Source: Claveliimonas bilis (GTDB lineage: Bacteria; Bacillota; Clostridia; Lachnospirales; Lachnospiraceae). Taken from it: DNA of 64,000 nt. Location: positions 434,001 through 498,000 of the forward strand of contig NZ_AP027742.1 of assembly GCF_030296775.1 (NCBI RefSeq), given 5' to 3'. A model generated the notes under the pieces. The model was not told the origin of the DNA, made no database searches, and worked only from the letters and a program-made list of their open reading frames with translations. The translations under genes were made by a program, and so were the position numbers. This document shows, piece by piece, positions 45,821 through 53,935 of this stretch. Numbering within the stretch: the first letter of the stretch is position 1; the number at the start of each line of letters is the position of its first letter.

Positions 45821-48800
45821 ATGCCGTATTCCTCATACGACCATGACAAATTAGAAGCCGCCGAAACCATGCGGATAGAACGCCGGATATATTTTGAAGC
45901 AAAGGACAGGGAGATTGCCCCTTATGCTTCCTTGCCGATTGCGCAGCTACTTTCCATGCGCAGCGAAAGCGCGGCGGCAGAACAGGCGATTTTTGACGAC
46001 CTTAAAGAACGCGCCGCCGCATGGGAAGAACAGGCGGGAAGAACGCTTTTGCTGGATAAAACACTTGAATATGTGAGAACGCCGCACGTCCAGCACACCG
46101 CTAACGAGTGGCAGACCACCGAGCATAACCGCCATATTCGCAGCAACCGGGTATATCAGATGAATTACTACATTTACGAGAATACCCGCTACGACAAAGA
46201 AGCGCAGAAATCTATCCCGTATTCATGGACGCTTACATGGAGCGTGCGCACCAACAGCCCAAGCAGAACCCAAGCGAAGATTGCCGGACAAGATAGAAAG
46301 GTTTTCACCGACAAGGCAGCTATGGAAAAGTATCTGAATGGGCGTATCAAAGCGTATGACCGCTTGTTTACGGAAATCTCCCCGCCTATCCCGCAGGAGT
46401 ACGCCGACTATTTCAAAGTAAACGGTATGCTCATGCCGGACTACACCATAGAGGGCGAAGAACCCCCGCAGCAGCAACAGGCGGCAGCTATCCCCGAAAA
46501 TACCGGGCAGGAAAAGGAGCGTGAACACATGAGCGAACAGTTTTCTATTATGATAGGCAACCGCAGCCGCTTTGACGCGGGCGACCCCGGCGGCTATTGG
46601 TTGGATATGCCCGCCACAAAGGAGCAGTTGCACGAAGCTATGCGGAACGTCGGCATTACCGCCGACAACCCGCAGGATTTTTCCATTCGCGGCTATTCCG
46701 ACGACCCGGAGAAACATATTGCCTTGCCTTATGAAATGGTATGCGCCGCCGACGTGGACGAACTCAATTTTCTTGCGGCGCGGCTCGAACAGCTTGACCC
46801 CGCCGAGGTTGGCAAGCTGAACGCAGCTTTGCAGCAGAAAAACGGGCTTGCAAATATTGGACAGGTAATTGACTTCACCTACAACGTGGATTTTTACGTC
46901 CATATCCCCGAAGTACATAACTACCACGATTTGGGCGACTATTACTTAAATCAATCCGGCATGGTACAAATGCCCGAAGAATGGAAAGGCGGCATTGACC
47001 TTTCTACTTTTGGCAGGAACGCTGCCGCGCAGGAAAAAGGCGCGTTTACCGAGTACGGCTATATCGTGGAAAGCGGCGACGAGTGGGAACGGCAGTTTGA
47101 GGGGCGCGAAGTGCCGGAAGAATACCGCATTATGAGTTACCCGCAGCCGGAGCGCGGCGAACAGGACAAAGCCTATATGGACGCAGCCGAAACGCAGCAA
47201 GCAGACGCACAGGCCGCAGAGCCGCAGCAGCCCCGCCCCGTCGTCCCCATTATCCTTACTTCCGAAAAGCCCGCCGAAAAGGTAAAGGAGATCACCGCGC
47301 GTTTGGAACAGGGCGTACAGGCGATTTTTGACAGCGACCGCTACAAAGAGTTTCTAACCGCTATGTCAAAGTTCCATGATTATAGTTTGAATAACACTAT
47401 CCTAATTGCTATGCAGGGCGGCAATTTGGTAATGGGCTTCCGTCAATGGGAAAAGGAGTTTGACCGCCATGTAAAGAAAGGCGAGAAAGGCATTAAAATC
47501 TTTGCCCCCGCGCCCTACAAGGTGAAAAAGCTGGTTGATAAAATCGACCCCGAAACGAGAAAGCCCATGCTTGACCGCGAGGGAAAAGTGGTAAAGGAAG
47601 AAAAGGAAATCACCGTCCCCGCCTTTAAGGTTATAACCGTCTTTGATATTTCGCAGACCGAGGGCAAGGAGTTTCCCGACCTTTCCGTTAAACCGCTGCT
47701 TGCCGATGTGGAGCAGTACGAGGATTTTTTCGCCGCCCTTGAAAAAGCGTCCCCCGTCCCGATTGCATTTGAGCAGATCACAAACGGCGCAAATGGGTAT
47801 TTCAGTTTGACCGACAAGCGTATTGCAATCAAAGAGGGCGTGAGTGAATTACAGGCGGTAAAGACCGCCATTCACGAAATCGCCCATGCGAAGCTGCACG
47901 ACGTAGACTTAAACGCCCCGCCGGAGCAGCAAAACCGCGTTGACCGCCATACCTGCGAGGTAGAAGCGGAAAGCGTCGCTTATACGGTTTGCCAGCATTT
48001 CGGCCTTGATACTTCCGATTACTCTTTCGGCTATGTGGCTGGTTGGAGCAGCGGCAAGGAAATGACCGAGTTAAAAGCGTCCCTTGAAACAATACAGACC
48101 ACCGCAAAGGAACTCATTACCGAGATTGAGGGGCATTTTACCGAGTTGCAGCAGCAGCGGCAAGCCGAGCAGGAGCAGGGCGATACCTTTTCCATTTATC
48201 AGTTAAAGCGCGGGGACGAAACAAGGGACTTGCGCTTTGAGCCTTATGACCGTCTGCAAGCGGCTGGACTTACCATTGACCGGGTAAATTATGAACTCGT
48301 CTATACTGCACCGCTTACAAAGGATATGACGCTGGGCGACATTTGGGAAAGGTTTAATATCGACCACCCCGCCGACTTTAAGGGGCATAGCCTTTCCGTT
48401 TCCGACATTGTTGTGCTTCATCAGAACGACGAGGACACCGCCCACTATGTAGACAGTATCGGTTTTCAGCAAGTGCCGGAGTTTTTGCAGGAGCAGCAGA
48501 CCCCCGTATTTGACAAGCTGCCGCCCGAACAGCAGCAAGCCTTGTCCGACACCGTACAAGACACTTTGCAAATGCTGGTTGACGCAGACAAGCGGATTTA
48601 TGGCGACGTTACGGGCAAGACCCTTGAAGCAATCGCGGCGCAAGGATATTCCTACAAGGACGGGCAGCTTGAAAAGCAGCAGCCGGAAGCGACCCCCGAC
48701 AGCCTTTTGACGGGTGAAACCGTTAGAACGCCGAGGGGCAATTTTCATATTACCGATATGAGCCGTGAACAGATCGAAGCGGCGGGATTTGGTTTTCACC

Positions 48801-49168
48801 ATGCGTCGGAGGACGGGAAGTATCTCATTATGGGGAATGGCACACAGGCTTATGCCATAGCCGCCGAGCAGCCGCAGCGGGATAATCCCTTAAAGCACGT
48901 CGAGGACACCATAGAGCAGAACGACAACAATTTTGACGGGCTTATCAACAATACGCCGCAAACGCCCACCGTTGCAGATTTTGAGCAGCGGGCAAAGGCG
49001 GGGGAAGCGATTTCCGTTACCGACCTTGCAAAAGCGGTAAAAGCCGAGAAACGGGAACAGCCGCAGAAAAAACCGTCCATTTTGAAGAAGCTGGACGAAT
49101 ACAAGAAACAGGCGGCGCAGCAGCCGAAAGATAAACAGAAAGAGCATAAAAAGGATTTGGAGGTTTGA
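45821..49168 (+). CDS. Multidomain anti-restriction protein (ArdA + ArdC-like peptidase + YodL + DUF4316)
   Basis: 1115 residues. A N-terminal domain (about 1-215) is of uncertain family. An ArdA-like domain follows (about 237-430, with IPEVHNYHDLGDYYLN), which mimics DNA and blocks type I restriction. Then comes an ArdC-like domain (about 487-640) with a metallopeptidase site HEIAHAKLH near residue 685, a YodL-like domain (about 789-890) and a DUF4316-like end. Such fusions help incoming conjugative DNA survive in the new host. All parts share one frame with no break. It lies between two inverted oriT-like repeats together with the relaxase genes. Confidence 0.85.
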   Translation: MPYSSYDHDKLEAAETMRIERRIYFEAKDREIAPYASLPIAQLLSMRSESAAAEQAIFDDLKERAAAWEEQAGRTLLLDKTLEYVRTPHVQHTANEWQTTEHNRHIRSNRVYQMNYYIYENTRYDKEAQKSIPYSWTLTWSVRTNSPSRTQAKIAGQDRKVFTDKAAMEKYLNGRIKAYDRLFTEISPPIPQEYADYFKVNGMLMPDYTIEGEEPPQQQQAAAIPENTGQEKEREHMSEQFSIMIGNRSRFDAGDPGGYWLDMPATKEQLHEAMRNVGITADNPQDFSIRGYSDDPEKHIALPYEMVCAADVDELNFLAARLEQLDPAEVGKLNAALQQKNGLANIGQVIDFTYNVDFYVHIPEVHNYHDLGDYYLNQSGMVQMPEEWKGGIDLSTFGRNAAAQEKGAFTEYGYIVESGDEWERQFEGREVPEEYRIMSYPQPERGEQDKAYMDAAETQQADAQAAEPQQPRPVVPIILTSEKPAEKVKEITARLEQGVQAIFDSDRYKEFLTAMSKFHDYSLNNTILIAMQGGNLVMGFRQWEKEFDRHVKKGEKGIKIFAPAPYKVKKLVDKIDPETRKPMLDREGKVVKEEKEITVPAFKVITVFDISQTEGKEFPDLSVKPLLADVEQYEDFFAALEKASPVPIAFEQITNGANGYFSLTDKRIAIKEGVSELQAVKTAIHEIAHAKLHDVDLNAPPEQQNRVDRHTCEVEAESVAYTVCQHFGLDTSDYSFGYVAGWSSGKEMTELKASLETIQTTAKELITEIEGHFTELQQQRQAEQEQGDTFSIYQLKRGDETRDLRFEPYDRLQAAGLTIDRVNYELVYTAPLTKDMTLGDIWERFNIDHPADFKGHSLSVSDIVVLHQNDEDTAHYVDSIGFQQVPEFLQEQQTPVFDKLPPEQQQALSDTVQDTLQMLVDADKRIYGDVTGKTLEAIAAQGYSYKDGQLEKQQPEATPDSLLTGETVRTPRGNFHITDMSREQIEAAGFGFHHASEDGKYLIMGNGTQAYAIAAEQPQRDNPLKHVEDTIEQNDNNFDGLINNTPQTPTVADFEQRAKAGEAISVTDLAKAVKAEKREQPQKKPSILKKLDEYKKQAAQQPKDKQKEHKKDLEV

Positions 49169-49172
49169 TAGC

Positions 49173-49382
49173 ATGAATACCCGCTTTACCATTGAGGAAG
49201 AAAACATTGTTGCGATCTACGCCGAGGACAGCCGGGAAACAACGCTTGAAAATATCCTTGCCGCCATGCCCTACATGGACGAGGATATGCGCCAGCTTGC
49301 CGCCGCAGCGGTGAACAAGCTGCAAGCCATGACGGACAGCGAGTTTTCCGAAAGGGAGTTTATCTTGACCGACGAGGAATAG
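49173..49382 (+). CDS. Transposon-transfer assisting protein (TTRAP family)
   Basis: 69 residues, starting FTIEEENIVAIYAEDSRETT, with LENILAAMPYMDEDMRQLAA, the TTRAP domain pattern. The gene follows the anti-restriction gene by 4 bp and precedes a terminator. TTRAP proteins accompany transfer regions of Gram-positive elements. No biochemical role is known. Confidence 0.8.
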   Translation: MNTRFTIEEENIVAIYAEDSRETTLENILAAMPYMDEDMRQLAAAAVNKLQAMTDSEFSEREFILTDEE

Positions 49383-49390
49383 CCCATAGA

Positions 49391-49440
49391 GAACAGGGGC
49401 GCGGTTGCCGATTTCCGGCACCGCGCCCCTGTTCTTTTTT
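49391..49440 (+). terminator. Strong terminator after the TTRAP gene
   Basis: GAACAGGGGCGCGGTTGCCG and CGGCACCGCGCCCCTGTTC form a ~19-bp stem with one bulge, followed by T8. The IS91-family element begins immediately after it. Confidence 0.9.
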
Positions 49441-49548
49441 TGCTTTATAGGAAATTCCGATTTTTGGATAAGGGGGAAAAAGCCCTACTGATCGAACATA
49501 TGTTAAATCAACAGGGGAGTGGGCATGACAATAGGACGATGGTTAGAT

Positions 49549-49734
49549 TTAGAAGATATAAAAACCTTCTTCTCCAAACAAATCGTCAAAAGGGTCGTCT
49601 TCATTCAGAAAATAATCCATATCCAGAAGGTCATCCTCGCTCATATGGCGAATGTCCTCGGATGTCATTCCTTCGGGTGGATTCTCTATGTACTTTTTGC
49701 GCAGTTCCTCAATATCTGGTTTCATGGTAAGCAA
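49549..49734 (-). CDS. Small acidic companion protein of the IS91 transposase
   Basis: 61 residues, strongly acidic (DIEELRKKYIENPPEGMTSE, then MSEDDLLDMDYFLNEDDPFD). It lies 31 bp after the transposase stop on the same strand, with a GGAGG site upstream. Small acidic proteins of this sort accompany IS91-type transposases in clostridia. Function unknown; it could bind the transposase or mimic DNA. Confidence 0.6.
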   Translation of the reverse strand: MLTMKPDIEELRKKYIENPPEGMTSEDIRHMSEDDLLDMDYFLNEDDPFDDLFGEEGFYIF

Positions 49735-49765
49735 CCTCCTTTGAGAGGATTATATCACAACGGTT

Positions 49766-50932
49766 CTACGCGGAGGAACGCTTTCCACGAGATTTGGACA
49801 TTACTTTCTCGTACATTTCTTCGAGAGGTACGCGCTTGTGGTTGTAATAAAGTTCCAAGAACTCCATTTTATGATTACACTCGGAACAATACAGGGGGTC
49901 ATATCCGAAGGAGAGAAAAAGAGATGTTCTCCATTGAGTGAAGCTGCGGTATATCCTATGCTTTTCTTTTGAGATGACACGGTGCAGTTTTGAATCAATC
50001 TTGCGGTGCCTTGCATACAGACCGCCATAGCGGATCATTTTAAAATGTTTTTCCGGGATGTGTCGGATGAGACGTTTTATGAAATCCATAACAGGCAAAG
50101 TTTCTTCCACATACTGTTCATCTTCGTGACGGTTATAGTGGAAAGTAACGATATCTCCGTCATACCGGTCAATCCTGGAAGTGGCAATTACTGGCCTGCC
50201 AAGATAGCGGCCGATGTATTTAGCCACTACTTTCGGATCGCAGAGATTCGGTTTAGCATAGACATAGAAGCCCTGCTTATGCTGAGTGTAACATTTCGCT
50301 TTCACTTTTTTGAAAGAAGGTCCAATCCGGTCTTCCAGTTCATTGAGAAGAGCCGTGCGGAAAGCATTGCGCAGATAGTTGTAGTTAAAGTGTTTTACAT
50401 GGCGCCAGAAGCCGTCATTACTGTAGCCACCTTCGGAAAGGAGGCAGTGAATGTGGGGATTCCATTTGAGATCGCGGCCAAAAGTATGAAGGACCATGAT
50501 ATAGCCGGGAGTAAAATTTTGGGCATGGTTTAGATTGAAAAACATCCTTGATATTACACTGGAGACGGAATGGAAGAGACAGTTCAGAAGAGATCGGTCC
50601 TGAAGGAAGAAGCTGCGGAGATTTTCATCAATAGTAAAAACGCAATGGCGGTGTTGGACGCTAACGAGTTTGAAAGACATACTGGTGGTGCGTTCCATAG
50701 AATATTTGTTGCCACATGAAGGGCAAAAACGGCTGTGACAGCGGAAAGGAACGAATTTGAAGTTCCCGCAGTGCGGACAATTGTACATGGCACCGCCAAA
50801 AGAAGGATCACCACAGTTGATCATCTTATTGATATTTTCCATCTCAGTCTCTCTGGGATGAAGAGTATATTTAATTTCTTCATAATGGTCTGCAAAGATT
50901 CTTTGTAAGATGTTCATAAGTCTATTATGCAA
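49766..50932 (-). CDS. IS91-family transposase (Y2 HUH nuclease)
   Basis: 388 residues. A zinc-binding N-terminus (CPHCGNFKFVPFRCHSRFCP, then SCG), the HUH motif WNPHIHCLL, and a two-tyrosine motif KYIGRYLGRP mark a rolling-circle transposase. A C-terminal Cys pair (YCSECNHK) may bind zinc too. The protein nicks at the element's end and replicates it into a new site. All catalytic residues are present. Confidence 0.92.
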   Translation of the reverse strand: MHNRLMNILQRIFADHYEEIKYTLHPRETEMENINKMINCGDPSFGGAMYNCPHCGNFKFVPFRCHSRFCPSCGNKYSMERTTSMSFKLVSVQHRHCVFTIDENLRSFFLQDRSLLNCLFHSVSSVISRMFFNLNHAQNFTPGYIMVLHTFGRDLKWNPHIHCLLSEGGYSNDGFWRHVKHFNYNYLRNAFRTALLNELEDRIGPSFKKVKAKCYTQHKQGFYVYAKPNLCDPKVVAKYIGRYLGRPVIATSRIDRYDGDIVTFHYNRHEDEQYVEETLPVMDFIKRLIRHIPEKHFKMIRYGGLYARHRKIDSKLHRVISKEKHRIYRSFTQWRTSLFLSFGYDPLYCSECNHKMEFLELYYNHKRVPLEEMYEKVMSKSRGKRSSA

Positions 50933-50989
50933 GAAAAAGTAACAAAAGAAAACCCCCTATCCCCTCATGATTGAGGGGTAGGGGAGTTG

Positions 50990-51009
50990 AATAGGCGAAG
51001 CCTATTTTT
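50990..51009 (-). terminator. Hairpin downstream of the relaxase gene
   Basis: AATAGGC and GCCTATT with a T-run on the plus strand and an A-run on the other side, so it could work in either direction. It lies between the IS91 element and the relaxase stop at 51153. Confidence 0.5.
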
Positions 51010-51152
51010 TATCCTTGCGTGGACAATTAGAAAGCCGTTTTTGCGGGTTTGAATATACTTTATCGTCTATGTCGTTTTCATGCGCTGGAAGCCGCAGAAA
51101 CACAGGCGTTTTCAGCCCTTAACATTCCACTTGCCACCCCATGTTTTGCGCC

Positions 51153-52487
51153 TTATCGCTCCTGCTCCCGCGCCCTGCTTTGGGACGGGTAAAGAATACT
51201 ATCGACGTTCTTTTTGACAACGCCGTATTCCTGCATTTGCTTCTTGGCTTGCCGATAATCTTCATACAATTTGGTTTTCCTGTCGTTTAAGCTTCTATAC
51301 TCCTTGCGCAGCGCGGCGAGATCGGGCAGCTTCTTTATCTGCATTTCCTTTAATGCCCTTGCCGCAGCTTCAAACAGGATAATTTCGCTTTCATGCCCCC
51401 GCAGATACTTTTCCTTGTCCGGCGATTTTCGGTATTCATCGTAAATCGGTTTTAACTGTCGGTATGTGGTGGTGTGCTTGATAAGCAGCGACAAATCAGA
51501 CATACGCTGTTCCACTTCCTTAACCGCCTTTGCCGCCGCGTCATGAGCGGTCATAATATCGGCTATCTTGCTTTCAAGTTCGCTATAATACTCAATCTTG
51601 TTTTCGGTTAGGAAGTTCATGCTTTTAGCAGCCTGTTTCAGATTATGGATTTTTGCCCACCGTTCATAGCCCGCCGACTGTTGGGCTTTGATACTGTTTT
51701 CAAGATCGACGATAAGCCGGATTTTCTTATCTTCCCGCAGCGTTTTTGTTTTGGCAACATACACGCCCTTGATACGCTCCTTTATCGCTTCTTCCGTATA
51801 GGCCGCGCCGAGCGTCTTTGTGCGGGTAAACCGTTCCTGTCCGGCAGCGCGAAAGGAAATGTATTTGCCCTGTTTGATTTCATACCCCATTTCCTGCAAG
51901 CGGCGCAGCAGTTCGTCAAAATCTTTCACTTGGGGAATGAGAGTATCTATCGCCGTTTTCAGCTTTGCTTTGTAGCTTGTCCCTTGCTTTTCGGCGGTGT
52001 ATTCTGCATAGCTTTTTCCCTTGTCCTGTCCCGGTACGACGACGGATAGCCCATGCTCTTTACATATCCTGTCGCTGGTGCGCCGGATAAAGTGATAGCT
52101 TTGCTTGTTGGAATGGTACTTTTTGTAGTCAACGAAGCTAACCGCGTTGAAAATCAAGTGATTATGCAGATGGTCTTTATCGACGTGAGTTGTCAAAACA
52201 AACTCATACTTGCCGCCTAATACCGCCCCGGCAAGTTCCATGCCGATTTTGTGCGCTTCTTCCGGTGTGGTTTCTCCCACCGCAAAGGATTGTATCAAGT
52301 GCCGCCCTAAATGTGTGCCGCGATCTCCGGCAGCTTCCCGCGTCCATGCAAACTCAATATCGGCGGTTTCCAGCCCGCAGCCGAAAGAGGACGCAAGCAG
52401 CTTCCCGTCTGTCTTTTCGGGATTTAAGATATAGTCTATCGCAGCCTTTAAGGTTGATTTAATAGGGTGCGTCTTTGTAACCGCCAT
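51153..52487 (-). CDS. Relaxase/mobilization nuclease of element A
   Basis: 444 residues. Tyr19 in AIDYILNPEKT is the likely catalytic residue, and the metal-binding histidines are in HVDKDHLHNHLIFNAV (His101, 106, 108, 110). The C-terminal 200 residues are coiled coil. It nicks oriT and pilots the strand through the VirB4/VirD4 channel encoded in the same element. It overlaps the mobC gene by 40 bp. The gene faces the rest of the transfer operon, unusual for this family and perhaps the result of an inversion between the oriT-like repeats. Confidence 0.92.
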   Translation of the reverse strand: MAVTKTHPIKSTLKAAIDYILNPEKTDGKLLASSFGCGLETADIEFAWTREAAGDRGTHLGRHLIQSFAVGETTPEEAHKIGMELAGAVLGGKYEFVLTTHVDKDHLHNHLIFNAVSFVDYKKYHSNKQSYHFIRRTSDRICKEHGLSVVVPGQDKGKSYAEYTAEKQGTSYKAKLKTAIDTLIPQVKDFDELLRRLQEMGYEIKQGKYISFRAAGQERFTRTKTLGAAYTEEAIKERIKGVYVAKTKTLREDKKIRLIVDLENSIKAQQSAGYERWAKIHNLKQAAKSMNFLTENKIEYYSELESKIADIMTAHDAAAKAVKEVEQRMSDLSLLIKHTTTYRQLKPIYDEYRKSPDKEKYLRGHESEIILFEAAARALKEMQIKKLPDLAALRKEYRSLNDRKTKLYEDYRQAKKQMQEYGVVKKNVDSILYPSQSRAREQER

Positions 52488-52777
52488 ATCTCGTCCACCG
52501 CCTTTTTAATGTCCTCTATATCCTGCCTGTAAACCGTCCCCGTCGCATTGGCGCGTTTTGCAATTTGGTTGATGTTCCGGCTCACCGCTTGCAGTTCCCG
52601 GATATATGCTTTTGTGTCGCTTCGGTCAACGACAAGAATATACCCGTCTATCGCCATTTTACGGAAGTATGCCCCATACTGCTTTATGGGAAGCTGCTTC
52701 ATCTTCTCGTCGATCAGCCGCTTTTCTTCTTCCGTAACGTAAAACTTCATCTGTATATTTCTCTTTCGGTTTTCCAT
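52448..52777 (-). CDS. MobC-like relaxosome protein of element A
   Basis: 109 residues: KRNIQMKFYVTEEEKRLIDE at the N-terminus, then the conserved region LQAVSRNINQIAKRANATGT. It binds oriT and helps the relaxase. The ATG at 52777 faces the oriT-like repeat 20 bp away. It overlaps the relaxase gene, so the two are coupled. Compare with the equivalent in block D at 14556. Confidence 0.88.
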   Translation of the reverse strand: MENRKRNIQMKFYVTEEEKRLIDEKMKQLPIKQYGAYFRKMAIDGYILVVDRSDTKAYIRELQAVSRNINQIAKRANATGTVYRQDIEDIKKAVDEIWRLQRRTLLNQP

Positions 52778-52796
52778 TTCCGCACCGCCTTTCGGT

Positions 52797-52862
52797 ATAA
52801 GGGTTTGGGATTATCCCAACAAGCATTTTCCGCAAACGGGTACTCGTTTGCTGTGCTTGCTA
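52797..52862 (-). other. oriT-like repeat, copy 2 (upstream of mobC)
   Basis: TAAGGGTTTGGGATTATCCC, then AACAAGCATTTTCCGCAAAC and GGGTACTCGTTTGCTGTGCT. It is the inverted copy of 45693-45790 without the extra hairpin. The position directly upstream of mobC and the relaxase makes it the main oriT candidate of element A. Confidence 0.65.
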
Positions 52863-52978
52863 TCTACTCCATACCCCCACCGAAAGGCGGTATTTGTTGC
52901 GCGTTCCTTTGATTTTGGACGCAAAAAAAGATTGCAGCCGCCATGCGCTGCAATCTCCCGATTTCTCATATTGTGAGG

Positions 52979-53341
52979 TTAATCCTCTGCTTTTTCGACT
53001 TCCGTTATCTCCCTTGCTGTTGCGGTTACAATCCGTATGCCTTTATCGCTCATACCGTCCAGCAGCGCGTCAAGCTGCCGCCGCCCGGTGGATTTCTCCG
53101 CATTGCTGTTCGGGAAGAAAAATTGATCTACCGAAATATGATACCGGGTTACAAGGTCATAGAATACCTGTAAACTCGGCTGTTGTCCCTTGTTCTCGAT
53201 ATTCGCAAGGTAGCGCGGGGAAATATATAACTCGTCGCTTACCTTTTTGCGGCTCTCGCCGTATTCATTTCTCGCGGCTTTTATAGCTGCCCCGAAAGCC
53301 TTAAAGTCGTACAATGGTACGGGCCTTTTTGCCATTTTCAT
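52979..53341 (-). CDS. XRE-family regulator
   Basis: 120 residues. The HTH (FGAAIKAARNEYGESRKKVS, then DELYISPRYLANIENKGQQP) is followed by LQVFYDLVTRYHISVDQFFF and a C-terminal extension. Regulators of this type control transfer genes in clostridial elements. It is divergent from the leader and Cfr-like gene region downstream and lies next to mobC. A promoter for it should be within 53342-53400. Confidence 0.8.
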   Translation of the reverse strand: MKMAKRPVPLYDFKAFGAAIKAARNEYGESRKKVSDELYISPRYLANIENKGQQPSLQVFYDLVTRYHISVDQFFFPNSNAEKSTGRRQLDALLDGMSDKGIRIVTATAREITEVEKAED

Positions 53342-53428
53342 TCACCCTGTTACATTTTACAGTTCACCTTTCTTTTTGGATATGTCCACACAATTCATAT
53401 CATTAGGTTAAATACTTCCTGTTGTGTA

Positions 53429-53457
53429 TTGACAGTAGACTGATTTTCTGATAAAAT
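53429..53457 (+). promoter_or_regulatory. Promoter of the leader / KTR / Cfr-like operon
   Basis: TTGACA (53429-53434) and TAAAAT (53452-53457) with exactly 17 bp between them. A GGAGG site and an 8-codon leader peptide follow. Confidence 0.75.
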
Positions 53458-53485
53458 AAAATTTATGTAAAAGGAGGCGGCGTTT

Positions 53486-53512
53486 ATGTTGCATAGCATG
53501 CGTATTAGATAA
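53486..53512 (+). CDS. Leader peptide (8 codons)
   Basis: ATG TTG CAT AGC ATG CGT ATT AGA TAA encodes MLHSMRIR after AAAAGGAGGCGGCG. The short peptide with a strong ribosome-binding site just ahead of a hairpin-T-run is the layout of attenuators in front of tet(M)/tet(W)-type resistance genes. Ribosome stalling here would alter folding of the downstream RNA. Confidence 0.7.
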   Translation: MLHSMRIR

Positions 53513-53532
53513 GCATTGAAAAAAAGGATTTT

Positions 53533-53556
53533 CCCATTTTCAACATGGGCTTTTTT
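53533..53556 (+). terminator. Attenuator hairpin after the leader peptide
   Basis: CCCAT and ATGGG flank TTTCAAC, then C and T6. It lies 21 bp after the leader stop, so transcription may end here unless ribosomes change the fold. Confidence 0.65.
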
Positions 53557-53665
53557 GTCATGCTTATTTTGCGGATGCTATACAAAAAACTAACGACGTA
53601 TAGATATAGTATAGACATAGTGCAAGCTATGCCTTAGTTTTGTTGTACTGCTCTGTGCATTATAA

Positions 53666-53708
53666 ATGCAGGTCAATGCTCATGTTGAGGATTGACCTGC
53701 ATTTTTTT
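53666..53708 (+). terminator. Second strong hairpin before the KTR gene
   Basis: ATGCAGGTCAAT and ATTGACCTGCAT form a perfect 12-bp stem with a T-run. It stands 26 bp before the KTR gene, so the genes behind it need read-through or their own promoter. Confidence 0.85.
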
Positions 53709-53733
53709 GTGTAAAAAGGACGAGTGAAATATA

Positions 53734-53919
53734 ATGCTTAAAAAATATTGGATAAAATGTCCGATTTGTAACGGAAAGACGAGAGTTCAAGTATTTCATA
53801 ATACTGTATTAAAAGATTTTCCTCTTTTCTGCCCTAAATGCAAATTGACGCATATCATTGATGTAGAAAAATTAGAGATTGTAATCAAAAATACAGAAAA
53901 ACAAACTTTTATTATTTAG
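53734..53919 (+). CDS. Cysteine-rich KTR-domain protein
   Basis: 61 residues with two Cys pairs (CPICNGKTRVQV and CPKCKLTHIID), the cysteine-rich KTR protein family, likely zinc-binding. These small genes usually follow tet(M)-like genes in Tn916-type elements. Here the KTR gene lies directly ahead of a radical-SAM gene, 16 bp apart, and no tet gene is present. RBS GGACGAG. Function unknown. Confidence 0.85.
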   Translation: MLKKYWIKCPICNGKTRVQVFHNTVLKDFPLFCPKCKLTHIIDVEKLEIVIKNTEKQTFII

Positions 53920-53935
53920 AAGAAAGGATATAAAA

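Larger units (their letters stand above)
49441..50990 (-). mobile_element. IS91-family element
   Basis: A ~1.5-kb block with a Y2-type transposase and a small companion gene on the minus strand, inserted between the TTRAP terminator and the relaxase gene. The left boundary lies near GTTC (49431-49434); IS91 elements favour GAAC/GTTC-type targets and make no target duplication. A hairpin CCCCTATCCCCTCA...TTGAGGGGTAGGGG is at its right end (50953-50984). Ends are estimated. Confidence 0.7.
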
